Shown: positions 10,001 to 21,589, numbered from the stretch's first letter. The stretch: DNA of 52,500 nucleotides from Symbiodinium natans (GCA_905221605.1 CAJNDS010001046.1:751603-804102); one strand, 5' to 3'. Program-made: numbers and translations. Notes: generated from the letters alone by a model not told the origin.

Positions 10001-13000
10001 TTTGACAGTTAGAATTCTGCACGGTCCCGAACTTTCCGCCTGGATTTAGGAGAGCAGAAAAATGGATGGAGTGTGAGCAGTCGGAGGAGAAATCCACCCT
10101 GTGTGCCTCCATAGGCCTGCCAGCTCGCTGGACATACTGGCTGGCCACGTTCACCGTGATCTTGGGCATGGTCCAGCTGACTTACTGGACATGCGCGTGG
10201 GTGGTGCGATGACCCTTAGTGGTACTGGCCACCGCCCTCTGCCAGTATGTCCTGGGTAGAGGGTCCTGGGGAGCCGTGTGAGAGGAAACGGCGAAGCCCC
10301 ATTTGAAGTGAGATGGGTAGGACCCCAAGGCCAGAGACCTTGGTCCGTACAATATGTACAGGACAGCGTTGGAGGACGCGGAGAGCAGCAGCTGCCGTAC
10401 GACCTTCTAGTGTCGGATGGCGTCGCCGTTGCCAGGTTAAGGCATGGTGCCATCCGTGGTAGGACAAATCGTCATGGATTCCTTTGCCGAAAACGCAACT
10501 GCCACACACATCACAGCAGTGAGTTGTTGAGTTCTGGAATTACGGGCTTCGTGGGGTTGGGCAGTAGTAGCACACAAGCAACACGCCATGACTAGTGCCC
10601 GAAGGATGTTCGCAGCTCCGCCGACCGGAGTCGGGATACTGGGATCAGCGACATCCTCACATACCCACAAGCCTAGCAGCCTTCTGAGTATTTCAGTCTT
10701 TGACCCCCGAGGACCTTAGTCCCCACATCGGCCCCATTTGCAACCCGCGCCACGTGACGCAGCTTGTATAACCTCAAACTCAAACGATCTTTCAAATAGT
10801 TTGCACGGATTTTAAGCGCGCGCGTCCTCCAGCTGCCGCCCTGATCATTAAAGACTGAAACGGCCGACTGGTTGTCGTTGAACAATTCCAAGCAGAGCTC
10901 GTTTTGCACCAGCTCTTTCACTAGGTACCAGAAGACTTCTCCGAAGCATGCTCCGGTGGTGACGCTTAGGAGCTCAGCCTCACAACTGCTATGCGTCATA
11001 AAAGCTTGGCTACTAACCGTCCATGCTACCGTGCAGTTGCACCACCGAACGAGAGCCCACTCAAAAGACTTTTCACACTGTGGAGCAAAACTGGCATCGG
11101 TGAAAACCTGGAGACGAGTTTCCTGAGTAGTTTCGGTAGGGTACAGAAGACCTACGTCCGACGTTGTGACCAGATAGGACAGCACATGATAAGCAAGAGA
11201 CAGTACGGCACGAGGGGAAGACATCGTCCACGAAGCTAGACGACTAACGGAAAACGCCGCGTCTACGCGCGTTCTTTGGCTAACCCACAGCAATTCGCCG
11301 ACCGCTTGCTGCGCTTTCCTGAGGTCTTCGGCGGTGTACTCTTCAGGGTCGGGGGGAGCCGTGCCTACAGGCAAGGGGCAATCCACACGCTTGAGATGCT
11401 GCTTGTGCCGCTCTGCCAAATCTCGAATGTAGGCAGATTGCGTTAACCGAAACGTGCCATGCACAGTGAGAGAAATGTCAATGCCCAGGAGCCTGAGTGT
11501 CTTGCAAGTGGCATCAGTGAGGAGTTGTGGCTTGTCGCACTGCCAAAGCTCTTCGAAAGCAGCAAGCACAGCCTTGGTAACCTCCAAACACGCGCCTACG
11601 AGCACGTCGTCTACGTATATGCAGACCCAGCCGTCTATGGTTCCCCACCCCGCCCCAGCATCAGGAGCATCAGGAAACGAGGCCATGCCCAAGCAAGGTT
11701 TGCTTTCCGAGAGAAGCCACAACTGGCTATCAAACGCCGACCTCCAGAGCCTCAGAACCTTCCCTTGCACATTCACTCTCATGCCCTGCACTTGGGTATC
11801 CCGAACCAACGACCAGTCACGGGGCGATTGATCGATTCCGTACATTGCACGCAACACCGCCCACGCCTCAGCAGCACTGACGTATTGACGCTGTACCAGG
11901 AAGGCTGGTGGCCGTATGACCACGACCTCCGGACGACCCTCAAGCATCTTGGGCATGCCATGCTGATTCAACGCAAGCTCTTCATATGTGGGAACACCGC
12001 TCGCTTCAAGGGCAACCCGCTCCGCAAGCTGACGACTACGAGGCAAGAGTCGGGCATTCAAGAACGCCGTCTTGATATCTGTTGCTCCAAGAACAAACTT
12101 CCGCGCAGCAGCCAGCGCAAGGCAAAACCTCACCGTAGCGAGCTCAACCCCGGCTGCGTACAGCTCGTTACGCTTATCATGGGTGCTCCTCTTTTGTTCT
12201 CCCTCAGAGGCAAGGAAGTTGCCGCAACCAACAACTCTAGTCTTAAGTCTTGCTGAAGGGGCTTTGATGCTGTTGATGATTTTTCCGGGGATAGTTCAAA
12301 CTTTGTAGCCCAACTCGGCCCACTTCTTGACAAGACTCCAAGCAAGGAGACAAGCTCTGCTCTGATCGGGCTATCCCAAAGGTGTATGTCTCGAGCCGCT
12401 ATATGGTTCGGAATGGTTTTTGTTTGCAAAGCCTCCTGAGGGTTCTCAGCCGTGCGATCGTCAAGAGCTCTCAAACGCTCCCCCGAAGCAGAACCAGGTG
12501 ACGGAGCGGTGTCCAACTAGCATCCCATTTGCGCTCAACTCGCAGCACTCGTTCCACGCGTCCAAAGTCAGCGCAGTAACCTCAAGTTCAAGAGGCTTTT
12601 TGGGCCTCTTGCATGGTTTTTGCAGCGGTCTTCATGACCACAGCGTCGCAATGAAAGCAATCATCGGCCCCCAAAGCCTGCTCAACTAGGCGTTCTCTCA
12701 CATCCCACAACGACCTAGAAACCTCCCGGTGGTCATCCAAAAGCGAGGCCAAGTGCTCACCAAAACACGGTCCATCCGCTTCACCACAGACATTCCCTAC
12801 AAGGAAGTCCTCCCACGCAACACGTTCATCCCCTGGAGCAAGGAAGAGATCAGGCACACATTGATCTAAAGCAAGGACAGTTTCCTCGCCACAGGGCTCA
12901 AGCCCCTTTAAACAGCCTTCATCTCCCCCGAACCCAGAGGTCTGACACCGATCATCGAGGCCATCACTCGGCTCCGAATCACAAGCGTCAAGCTCACGCA

Positions 13001-16000
13001 ACCGCTCATCCCCACTACAAACCAGCCTAGACCCCCCACGCGCACTCACAGCGCTGGCAGAATCACAGGAAGAACCAACATCATCACGCTCCCGGTTTAG
13101 GCACTCGAAACCGGGAAGAGGTCTCCAAAGCTCACAAAGCTGCTCACCCCCACGACACACCTTCCCAGACTCCCCACGCTCACGCGCGACGCTGGCAAAG
13201 TCACAGGAAAGAAACTTGAAAGCACACACTCTGCAGTCACGCTCACCGCAGAAGCAAACATCACAAGACCTGGTATCACTGCTAGACACTACACATGCCC
13301 TAGCATCACTACCAGTCTGCGGCCTTCTTCTGAGTCTTCTGCAAGGATTGCAGACGCGCTTGTGCACGGCCAGACGGATCGGTACCTCCAAGTTCCCGAT
13401 AAGCGCGGACAGCCTCATCGTAACGCCACAGGATCTGCTCCCGGCTTCTGCAAGAGTCCCGAAATACCGGCGCCAATGCCTCGAAGCACAACGTCTGCTC
13501 CCTTGGCTTGGGACGTCGCATCGGTGGCGAACTTTTGGAAGCGTGCATAGGCGGTCTTATACTGAGCCTCACCCAACATGCCTTCGGCGTAACTGGGCGC
13601 GAGCCGATTGCCTCCCTGACTGAGTCGGACCTCGTACTCGTCTAGCGTCTCGACATCTGGGTCCATCGCGCTTAAAAACGAGGTCTGCAACTCGGAGAGC
13701 GAGGCTCCGGTCTCGGGATCATCGGCTTCCACGGCTCCTAGAAACATTCTCGGCCACAGCGGGGGCCAGATGTTGGGGGTGGCACAGGAGGATACGCTCC
13801 TCCATACGCAGATGCCACCTGCGCATGAGCCGAACCAAACACGAGTGGCTCCACTCGGTGATGAAGCTCAGCAGCTTCCGATGTGGTAACAGTGACACCA
13901 CGGCGCTTCAACTCCTGAAGGAAACTACCATAGCGCTTGTTGCCCTGGCTCCTCAAGAATTGCCTGGCCTCTAGTGCCACCCTTTCCTTTTCGGCCTGCG
14001 ATAACGCAAGACCACTCGGCGAGCTTTGACGCCTCGGAGGGTCAAGACTTAAACTCCTAGGCCGCGGGCCAGCGGGCCCGGCTACGTAGCCTCTTGAAGA
14101 TGGCATCGCCATTGTAGCTGCTTGGAGTGATTTCCCAGAACAGCCCCCAACTAGAAGAAGGTCCAGTGGATCCCGGAAAAAACGTCCAAAGCAGGCTACT
14201 CGGGTTCCTTGGCTTAGCGCAGTCACTCGGTCAGCCGATTGTTTCCTTGCTTCGCTCGCAAGTCCCGGATCACAGTGCAGCTGACAACCTGCTGCGCAGC
14301 TGCAGTACGTTAACAGGCACTTGGCGGGTTTGTTGCCTTCGGCTACTAGCTCAGCTAAGCAAACTGCTTTGAGCTACGACCTTGTTTGAGAGTTTTAGTG
14401 TCCACAGCTGCAGTCGAGATGACGTGGAGCTGTACAACAGCAAGAGCAAGCGACATGCAATTGCTACGTCACTGCATCACATGCTACAATGATGCTTGCT
14501 GCAAAATGCAACCTACACACAACGCACGAAGCGAGGGGACATGTCTTATCACACAAACACAGGCGCTTCCACTACTACTGCTACTACTACTACTACTACT
14601 GCTGCTACTACTACTGCTACTGCTACAACTCCTACTACCCCAACAACAGGTACTGCATTTGTTTGGTGTTGTTTTTGGATCCGCTCGTTCCATTCTTTCT
14701 TCTTCCTCCTCCTCCTTTCATCCCCCTTCTAACGGTCTTCCTTCGCCACTGCTGGAGAGGTGGCAGCTCCGGTCTTGCAGGACCAGCACCATGGCTTCTT
14801 CGTCGCGCGCACTGAGGATATACGGCAGGCCGGGGACTGGGAAACGGTCGCCGATGCAATTGGAGATCAAGGAAAACAAGCGACACAAACATGGCGCAAG
14901 CGTGGCGTAAACATGGTGCAAGCCTGGCGCAAGCTGCACATTTTTGAAAGATGTCTCCAGAAAGCTGCAAATTGAGTAAACGCAATTAAAGAGGTCTACT
15001 CCCTCTGGGAGCGTGGTCGAATTTCCAACGATCAGTTCAAGCAGGGGTTACAAAGCCGCGGCCTTGCGGGCATGGGTAGCGTGGGCAGCGAGGGCATGGG
15101 CGCTTGCTTAAAGAGAATCGCTCTGGAAATGTTTCATCTCCCAGGTGCTGGCGCACCTTCGCCGTTGCCAGAGGAGCTCGACCGGTTGCTGGTGACGTGC
15201 GCGCTGGGAGGGTGGAAGGCGTGAATCGACTTTCCAACATCATTTGGTCACTTCGGACTGTAATGGATCTAATGGTGTCGACGTGGTAGGTACGGCCCGG
15301 CCCGGTCCCTGCCGTTCAGCCTCTCCGCTCAGATTGCAGCGGAATTTACGTGAATCGCGTTCATTCACACACCATGGCACAACTGGCTACCTTTCTTTGT
15401 CACGTTTGTTCCCCCGACAGCTTTAGCTGGGAGTTGATAAGTTGCGTAAAGAAAGGGTTTCGGGGACCGAAGCGCAAACCTTGGCATCTATCATGCGCAT
15501 CCCTAAACCCTCATACCGGTAGGACCCGGTAGGAGACGCCGAAACCCTAAACCTCGAAACCTAAACCCCCTAAACCCTGGACCCTAAACTCTTAAGCCTT
15601 GAGCCCTAAAACCCTGACCTTTTATTCCTAAACCCTGGACATGATCATGCGCGCGTGCAACAGCCCCACACACGTTCGCTCTCTCTTCTCTTTCTTTCTT
15701 TCTGTCTTTCTCTCTCTCTCTCTCTCTGTCTCCTTCTCCCCCTCCCTGGCATTCTCTTCTCTCTCCCTCTTCTCCCTCTGCTCTCTCTTCCCTCTCTCTC
15801 TCTCCTCCTCTCTCTCTCACTCTCTCACTCTTTTCCTTCCCCCTCTCTCCTTATCTCTCTCCTCTCTCGCTCTCTCTCTTTGTTTATCCTTTTCTTCCTT
15901 CCCTCCCCCTCTCTCGCTCTCTCCCTCTCTGCTCTCCTCTTTTCTCTTCTCTATCTCTCTTCTCTATTCTTCCTTCTCTCCCCCTCTCCGTCTTCTCCTT

Positions 16001-17450
16001 CTCTCTCTTCTGTTCTTCTCTCTGTTCTCTCTTCTTTTCGTCTCTTTCTAAGTCGGGGACTTTTTGGGAGACAGTCAAATCGAAGACGCATGGGGAGCAA
16101 AATGAATATGTTTCCAGCTTTGTTTTGTGCATGCGCGACGGTATGCATTCTTGTCGCTCACGTGTCTCCCAGTTGTGAAGTGAGCAGACCTTGGATGCTG
16201 ACTTATCTGTGACTGTTTGTCTCCAATTGTGCTCTCTTGGTGAAGTGTTTCGTGCTCTTTGAGGCAAGCTGATGTATGCTTTGCAAATCGACGCGAACGA
16301 CGGCCGTCGGGCAAGGAATGTGCCGCTTGGGATTAAAGCGCTCGGATGAAAACATGACTCGAATGCTTGGAAGCCGCGCTTTTGACGAGTGAAGGTGAAC
16401 TCTGATTCTGCAGCCTTCTCACGAACGCTCTTTGCTTGAGGTTGGGGGTGCCTCCGCCAGTCGTTCGGGCCTTTCGCAATTTTCGCAAGTCGCAGAGTTT
16501 GCATGAGCTAAGTGCCCTCAGTGCCCTCAGTGCCCTCAGTGCCCTCAGTGCCCACCCCTTCTGCTCTGCAGAGTGCTGTGGAACAAAGGTGTCCGGTGAC
16601 GGCCGCCGCCAGGGGCCGAGTACAACTTGTGCCCGTCTGAACAGATGCTGAGACACGTGGCTCTCTGGACCGAACAGCCTTTGAAGTTTTAGGGGGGGGG
16701 GGGAAAGGGAGGGGTCTCAAATCTTGCCTCTCTTTCCGTCTCTCACTCATCTAGAACACCCTGCGTTCTTCAGGGATTTTCTCTAGAGGGGCTGGAGGTG
16801 CTGGTGCGACCGCTGGGACACCTGCCTCGGAGCTGCAGGGTGCTCACAGGAGGGTGCCACAGTGCCACATCATCTCCATTTCATTTAAGTGGGCTTACCA
16901 TAAACCCTGAGCAGGGCGCGCTTATGCTGCATCTTTCACAATTTTCACGCTGCTTTCGCCATGTTGTGTCGCATCAGCGATGAGAATCGGTCGTGCTTGG
17001 CGTACATGTAAGGCGCTTCCACGGCCACGGCGGCCTTGGCGGCCACGGCGGCCACGGCGGCCAGGGCTCGCTGGGTTCGTTGGCACCCTCGTCCAGCGCG
17101 AGGCTCTGCCGAGAACTGTGCACACCGCGCGCTGAGCGTTTGTTCTGTGCGTTGTATTCTTTGAACTCTTTGGGGTTTGGTTGCTACGGGGCTGTGCTGT
17201 CCCTCGCCCCATGTTCTGTTGGCCCCGTTCCCACCAGGACTTGAAGATTTCTGAGCCATTCAGGCATTCGCTTTGGAAGTGAGAGTTCCCTTCGAGATCC
17301 TCAAAACTCAGAATTTGAGATGTGTTTGTGTTCTAACTCCCGCCTCGGCACAGTCATGAATGGACTGCTGGACTGAATGTACTGGATGGCGATCCAGTGA
17401 CCACTGTGACCATCGCATTGACTGGCTGCCCGTACACTGCCAGAGAAGTG
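7058..17450 (+). CDS. Gene D: intron-rich membrane protein with degenerate EF-hand-like stretch
   Basis: Exons that join in frame are 7058-7149, 7275-7334, 7500-~7613, 8191-8232, 8442-8457, 8480-8530, 8709-8767, 8997-9053, 9331-9403, 9698-9723, 10009-10200, 14760-14871, 15145-15218, 16774-16839, 17264-17316 and 17354-~17450. Donors are GT, GC (7150, 8233, 8768, 15219) and GA (7335, 14872, 17317); acceptors are AG. From 8709 to 9053 the product reads like an EF-hand: a helix with L-A-N-L-G-L, then V-E-D-L-L-Q-Y-C and a loop Q-V-T-D-D-G-Y-V-H-Y. That loop lacks the usual first Asp and final Glu. Exon 10009-10200 holds one hydrophobic membrane segment rich in Trp. Exons of 16 and 26 nt are notable. 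The ends are unresolved, an exon at 6974-7022 may precede it, and I do not recognise the family. Confidence 0.68.
7684..7722. repeat. CAGTTAGCCT tandem repeat (intron of gene D)
   Basis: Three to four 10-bp units lie between exons of gene D. Confidence 0.85.
8809..8860. repeat. GCGGAGCAATT/GCGGAGCACTT 12-bp repeat
   Basis: Four to five 12-bp units alternate CAATT and CACTT. The block lies in the intron after the 8709-8767 exon of gene D. Confidence 0.85.
9936..9947 (+). other. Match to the 3' end of the dinoflagellate spliced leader
   Basis: TTTTGGCTCAAG is identical to the last 12 nt of the conserved dinoflagellate spliced leader. The bases before it (AATGG) do not match. It lies in the intron of gene D between 9723 and 10009, 500 bp from a retroelement. 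It may be a retroposition scar. One chance 12-mer match in a window this size has a probability of roughly 1 in 100. Confidence 0.4.
10437..12295 (-). pseudogene. Ty1/copia pol fragment: reverse transcriptase and RNase H (copia-2)
   Basis: On the minus strand the frame is open from just after an in-frame TGA (12298-12296) to a stop at 10673. Near its start it reads R-V-V-G-C-G-N-F, then D-I-K-T-A-F-L-N-A, A-M-Y-G-I-D-Q-S-P and the catalytic Y-V-D-D (about 11606-11617). RNase H landmarks follow: F-T-D-A-S, S-C-E-A-E-L and N-D-N-Q-S-A. At about 10700 a one-base shift moves the C-terminal tail (L-L-G-L-W and onward) into the next frame, which runs to 10437. RT and RNase H would copy the element RNA. 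The stop and shift make this copy inactive. It lies antisense in the 4.56-kb intron of gene D. Confidence 0.9.
12296..14226 (-). pseudogene. Decayed upstream coding part of copia-2
   Basis: Above the RT the minus strand has successive overlapping frames. At 12300-12520 the words L-Q-T-K-T-I-P-N and I-R-A-E-L-V-S-L are typical of the region preceding copia RT. At 12588-13418 there is a Cys/Asp/Glu-rich frame with an internal duplication. At 13309-13747 two helical frames overlap (R-Y-D-E-A-V-R-A-Y-R-E-L in one). At 13738-14226 a basic helical frame reads L-S-Q-A-E-K-E-R-V-A-L-E-A-R-Q-F. I see no protease DSGAT motif and no integrase HHCC or DDE signature, so the element is either deleted or of an unfamiliar subtype. 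It could also be a separate broken gene. Confidence 0.5.
14568..14640. repeat. CTA/CTG trinucleotide microsatellite
   Basis: About 24 trinucleotide units of CTA with CTG interruptions lie in the gene D intron before exon 14760. Confidence 0.95.
15540..15640. repeat. Degenerate interstitial telomere-like repeat
   Basis: CCCTAAA-like words occur about seven times, with CCCTGGA and CTTAAG variants. It lies within an intron of gene D (15219-16773). Confidence 0.75.
15676..16050. repeat. Polypyrimidine (CT)n tract, about 370 bp
   Basis: CTCT and TTCC runs are interrupted by single G or A bases. It lies in the gene D intron between exons 15145-15218 and 16774-16839. The Ser/Leu ORFs over it are artefacts. 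Confidence 0.95.
16511..16554. repeat. GTGCCCTCA 9-bp repeat
   Basis: Five near-perfect 9-bp units within the same gene D intron. Confidence 0.9.
17026..17068. repeat. GGCGGCCAC repeat
   Basis: Four to five GGCGGCCAC/GGCGGCCTT units lie in the gene D intron between exons 16774-16839 and 17264-17316. Confidence 0.85.
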
Positions 17451-17494
17451 GAGACTGCCGCTTGCTGAGCCGAGATCTGCACTGTGGAATTGCG

Positions 17495-17705
17495 CGGACA
17501 ACCCTCTGCGGGTGTCGGCGTGGTCGCGGTGCTAAAGCCTGGTCGCGGTGCCAAAACCGTCGTGTTTTTGCGTTTTTGGACACACAAACGAAACCCCTCT
17601 GCGGGTTTACGCGTGGTCACGGTGCAAAACTGTCGTGTTTTTGCGTTTTTTGGACACACAAACGCAACCCCTCTGCGGGTTTACGCGTGGTTTTGGGACC
17701 GAAAA
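17495..17705. repeat. 86-bp tandem repeat, about 2.5 copies
   Basis: The unit contains CCTCTGCGGGT, CGCGTGGTC, GTCGTGTTTTTGCG and TGGACACACAAACG. The second and third copies are nearly identical and the first is more diverged. It starts just after the last recognised gene D exon. Confidence 0.9.
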
Positions 17706-17736
17706 CGTCCTACTGTCTAGGCCGGTGCGCTGCTCT

Positions 17737-17890
17737 CAAAATCTACTCCGACGGTGGCTGGAAAGTCGACTTTTGTCGTACAGACGTAGCACGCCGCGGA
17801 CGGCCGGAGCTTCCGTGGCTGGAAAGTTTTTTTGTATCGGGAAGTGCAAAGGGTGACCCTAGACCAGGGTGACCTTTGTTTGGAGTGGTC
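17737..17890. repeat. Dispersed repeat copy 1 (TGGCTGGAAAGT unit)
   Basis: It contains GGTGGCTGGAAAGTCGAC, GTACAGACGTAG, ACGCCG, GGAGCTTCCGTGGCTGG and a flanking GGTGACCTTTGTT. The same order occurs at 49085-49220, where the flank appears inverted (ACAAAGGTCACC). Each copy sits directly upstream of a tandem array (AGT at 17936; the 42-bp repeat at 49230). It may be part of a mobile element, but no ORF is recognised. Confidence 0.6.
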
Positions 17891-17935
17891 ATCGTTTGAT
17901 CAGTTCCAGTCATTTGGGATGTGGGGTGAGCGTCG

Positions 17936-18173
<238 letters not shown>

Positions 18174-18230
18174 CACACACACATACACACCCACGCACGC
18201 ACGCACGCACGCACACGCACAGCACACACT
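18174..18230. repeat. CA and CACG alternating purine-pyrimidine tract
   Basis: ACACAC, then ACGCACGC units, then ACACGC. This composition favours Z-DNA. Confidence 0.85.
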
Positions 18231-18331
18231 CATCCTCTATGTGGCCATCATCAGCCGGCCTTGAACTCAGCTGCTATTGTTGAGTTTTATCATGTGTTTG
18301 TAAATCGAATGTAGCGTAGTTTACTGTTTGC

Positions 18332-18450
18332 AGGTCCGAATCGACATCCGTTCAAGCTCATGGTCGCGACCGAGGCACAAGTGCAATGCTGCTTCTGTCC
18401 TTTCCTCGTGGAAGTTTGCATGGCTGTTGGGAGCACTGCTTGATTGTTGT
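18332..18450 (+). CDS. Putative exon upstream of gene A
   Basis: After an acceptor TTTGCAG|G at 18331, one frame reads P-N-R-H-P-F-K-L-M-V-A-T-E-A and continues through a C-C-F-C-P-F motif to a stop near 18440. A second frame is also open. It may belong to gene A, with the CCCTAAA tract at 18545 in the intron. The junction to 18861 was not resolved. Confidence 0.4.
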
Positions 18451-18544
18451 TCGGCCCGATTTTCAGATCATGCAAGTCATGACAGGACACCTGAAGCATC
18501 AGACAGGAAGCACAACAGACATATACACATGTAGAGCCGAGGTA

Positions 18545-18600
18545 GGCCCTAAACCCTAAACCCTACACCCTAAACCCTAAACCCTCAACCCTCAACCCTC
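18545..18600. repeat. Interstitial telomere-like (CCCTAAA)n
   Basis: About eight units, mostly CCCTAAA with CCCTACA and CCCTCAA variants. This is the plant-type telomere unit TTTAGGG in reverse, the type also used by dinoflagellates. Confidence 0.85.
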
Positions 18601-18860
18601 AAACGTGTTGATATTTTCCCTTATTGGGTTGAAGAGGATCATATTCAGGAACCTTTTTCAAAGGGCTTTAAGAGCCATCCTAGGAGCCTAAGGGGCAGTT
18701 GCAGTCTAAAGGGCTTGTGGGCCGTTCAGCCATCGCCCACACGTCGTGGCCGCCAGTGCTGCTCTGATTCTGGCTGTGACCCTTTGCTGCAAAACTTCAG
18801 CTTTGCAATGAAAGTGAACAAGAAAGCACTTCACCATGATCCTGAGCTCTTAAATTCCAG

Positions 18861-20567
18861 CAGACCAGGAGCTCGGAGGGTCCGAGTATCGCCAGATCGT
18901 CAGGACCGCTGCGGGTTCGACGTTGGAACGGGCTGTGGCAAAGTGCATCTGTTTGTGCGATGATGAGGGTTCCTTACCTTGTCTCTGCTGGAAGGAAAAT
19001 GGGCCTCAACTTCGAGTGGTACCCTGGCCAGTTCATCCAGGCAGCACTGGAGTCAGGCCCGATAGCTAGGTATGGCTCCTGCCTGGCAGTCTCTATTGTT
19101 ATATGTAGAATGTAGACTACAATTTAAATTTAGCATGCAATCCACTTGTCAGGCCCGAATGTAAACCGGGGCGTCGGGAACATCAACTGGTCCACTGGCC
19201 TGTCTGACGCTGTCAGCGCGAGCGGCAACAATGACAGGGCTCCTTGGCACGGCTCTGGTCTATGATATGTCAGCAAGTAGGTATTTAGATGTGTGCATAT
19301 GATTGCATCACACGCAGGTCCGAGTTGCCGTGTGCGAAGCCAGCTATGAAGTGGCGTGGACCTTGAATGCCACGAATGCCGACATCTTCGCGTGGGTCGT
19401 GCCTTGACAGCAGTTGAGTCAACGAAGCACATCCTGTGAAAACCATTGTGGAGCATCTCGGGGTGTGGTCTGAGGAGATGCTGGCACTTCTTTCTCACAC
19501 CCACAAGAGTGCCAGCGACTTGGTGATGGAGCAGTGCATGCGTATGGTGCGCAAGATGGCCAAGGACAGGAACAGGCCATCCCCCCAGGGTTGTACTTGC
19601 TAGGTAAGTCGAGTCACCCGCGCGGGGAGCCTCCAATACATTAGTGGGTTCCCTCAGAGATCACCGAGACCCTGAATTAATGTAATGTTTTTGTCCCAGT
19701 GGCAGCCTCTGCGAGGCCCTGCTCCAGCACGTACTCCAAGTTCTGGAGCGAGCTCAACAAGGTCACCTTCGAATGGCTGCGATCTGAGCACTGGAGCCCG
19801 CCGCCCAAGAGAGGGGACCGAGGCAGCGTTCCCTACATTTGTTTGAGTTTATTTATTAAGCGTCGCCTTTTTTATGGTTACAAAGGCCTCAGAACTCCTT
19901 CTAATGTCTGCTGGGGTCATACACCATACCCTGAAAGGCGCCAGGCACTTCGAGGATCACTTGCCGATCGTGGCCAGAGACACGGTGTGGTCCGATTTGC
20001 CAGATGTGGCCTGGTGCCTCACGCAGCTGCAGGTGACAGACCCTCAGGTTTGGAGTGATTCTCGGATGGATTGGGATTTGATTCTCATTATAAGACTAAG
20101 ACTCCACTGATCTACAACCCACCTTTTTGGTCATTCCAATATAGCCGCCCACCAATTTCCATCTCAGGACGTGTGTGGTCTGTCACGGCAGAGCAGGTTC
20201 GGGGCCGACTACGTCCACGAACACGTCCGGCACATGGTGATGGGGTGCCCGATTCTTTGGCCACAAACTGGCAGCTTAGAGGCATGTTATATTTTTGTTG
20301 GCCCGAGTTTGTCGCGCTTGACGAACGTGACAAGAAATTAGCTCATGTCTAACTGAGACCACCGGTCCGATTACAAGAAGGAGCAGGACCGAAGACGGCA
20401 AGTGCACAACTTGCTGAGCTTCTTCAACGAGAAAATGGTCCTGCAGAGACAAGAGGACAACGACGTCCCCTATAGGAAGGAGCACCTCGGCGGATGGCGA
20501 GGTTACCCCGACTTCCGCGACGACACCACGAAAGAGGACCCAGCAGCCTGTCCTACTTTTCAGTAGT
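18861..20567 (+). CDS. Gene A: multi-exon hypothetical protein (partial)
   Basis: Exons 18861-18942, 18995-19069, 19318-19358, 19419-19589 (or from 19428), 19700-19827, 19886-20047, 20168-~20270 and 20358-~20567 join without a frame break. Their phases fit at each junction. Donors are GT except GA at 19359 and GC at about 20271, and the shortest intron is 52 nt. The product of roughly 320 residues is mostly helical. Landmarks are A-A-G-S-T-L-E-R-A-V-A-K, G-L-N-F-E-W-Y-P-G-Q-F, F-W-S-E-L-N-K-V-T-F-E-W-L and W-R-G-Y-P-D-F near the end. There is no membrane segment and I recognise no family. No start codon is assigned because the first exon begins in mid-codon. The 3' end is uncertain and may continue into the cassette region at 20716. 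Confidence 0.7.
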
Positions 20568-20990
20568 TGTGACAAGTAGGTGTGCGCGTGTGATGATTGT
20601 ACGTGCTTGTCAGTCACGTCATGTTTCTTGGATTATTGGTGGTATGGTCTTTTGGCTTTTGCTATTTGTGCCTGGCTTTCTGGTGAGCGTGCTCATTCCT
20701 TTGGTTCTTTGACAGAAGCTGAGGAAGACCATCAGCAGAGGGTCGGACAGCAGCAGCAGCCGCGCCAGCAGGACACAGCACCGAAGGCTGCTGCTTGGCT
20801 TCTCTTAGAAGTAAGGCTTTAAAATGCGGTTGCCATGGCTGCTACGGATGAAGACCCTGTGTGTCAATGATCATGGAAGCAGCAACTGAGGCAGGGATCT
20901 CTTCTGGCCCGACTGGTCACGCCTCGCAGGAATCCTGTTATAAATGTATTATTGGGTTAAGCTTAATGAATTCACTATCTGAACTTGCAG

Positions 20991-21589
20991 GACCCGAAAG
21001 CAAAAGGGCGGAAAGGACCAGTCCAGGCCAAGGCAGGTGATCGGCATGAGGTAGGGTCCACGCGTGTTCAGTGACAAAGTGAGTTTGCAGGCCCGACCAG
21101 CGGCACTCCTCGATCCCACGCCGACGGTGACGGCTGCTTGGTCCGAAGATAGTGACACAAAACAAATAAGTCATCCACAACCCAATAAAGGGTATTAAAG
21201 TGGAGCCCTAGTTTGGGTTTGCAGGAGCCACCTGGGCCACCGCCTGGGCCGCCGCCGGGGCCGCCCCCTGGGCCCGCGCCATTCCTCACCCCGCAGGCTT
21301 GGCTTGTCTTGGACCGACTGGGAGTGGACTTCGGTTGTCGTAAACCCTAAACCCTAAACCCTAAACCCTAAACCCTAAACCGAGGTTGTCATGGATGTCA
21401 CTATCACCAGTGCAGTGTCACATTTGCGTTGCAGGAGCCGCCTGGCCCGCCGCCGAAACAGGCGGCAGCGAACAAGGCGATGGGAATGAGGTAGGGACCA
21501 TGTGTGTTCAGTGACAATGACAAAGTGAGTTTGCAGGCCCGACCTGCAAAAGCCAACAAGGCGCCGAAGGTGATGGCTACGGCTGCTTG
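20991..21589 (+). repeat. Duplicated exon pair (20991-21140 and 21434-21589)
   Basis: Each copy has a first block ending ATGAG|GTAGGG (60 and 57 nt), a roughly 40-46-nt spacer with TGTTCAGTGACAA, an acceptor TTTGCAG|GCCCGACC, and a second block ending GGCTGCTTGG. The spacer behaves as a minimal intron. The first blocks are multiples of three. The copies are separated by a CCCTAAA array. Confidence 0.7.
21339..21381. repeat. Interstitial telomere-like (CCCTAAA)n
   Basis: Five to six perfect CCCTAAA units, the cleanest such tract in the window, between the two duplicated exon pairs. Confidence 0.9.

Noticed and set aside
11459-12256. 265-codon plus-strand ORF opposite copia pol
   Set aside because: The minus-strand frame carries RT and RNase H motifs; the plus frame is its complement.
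15584-16504. Ser/Leu-rich and Arg/Glu-rich ORFs
   Set aside because: They lie over the polypyrimidine tract in a gene D intron.
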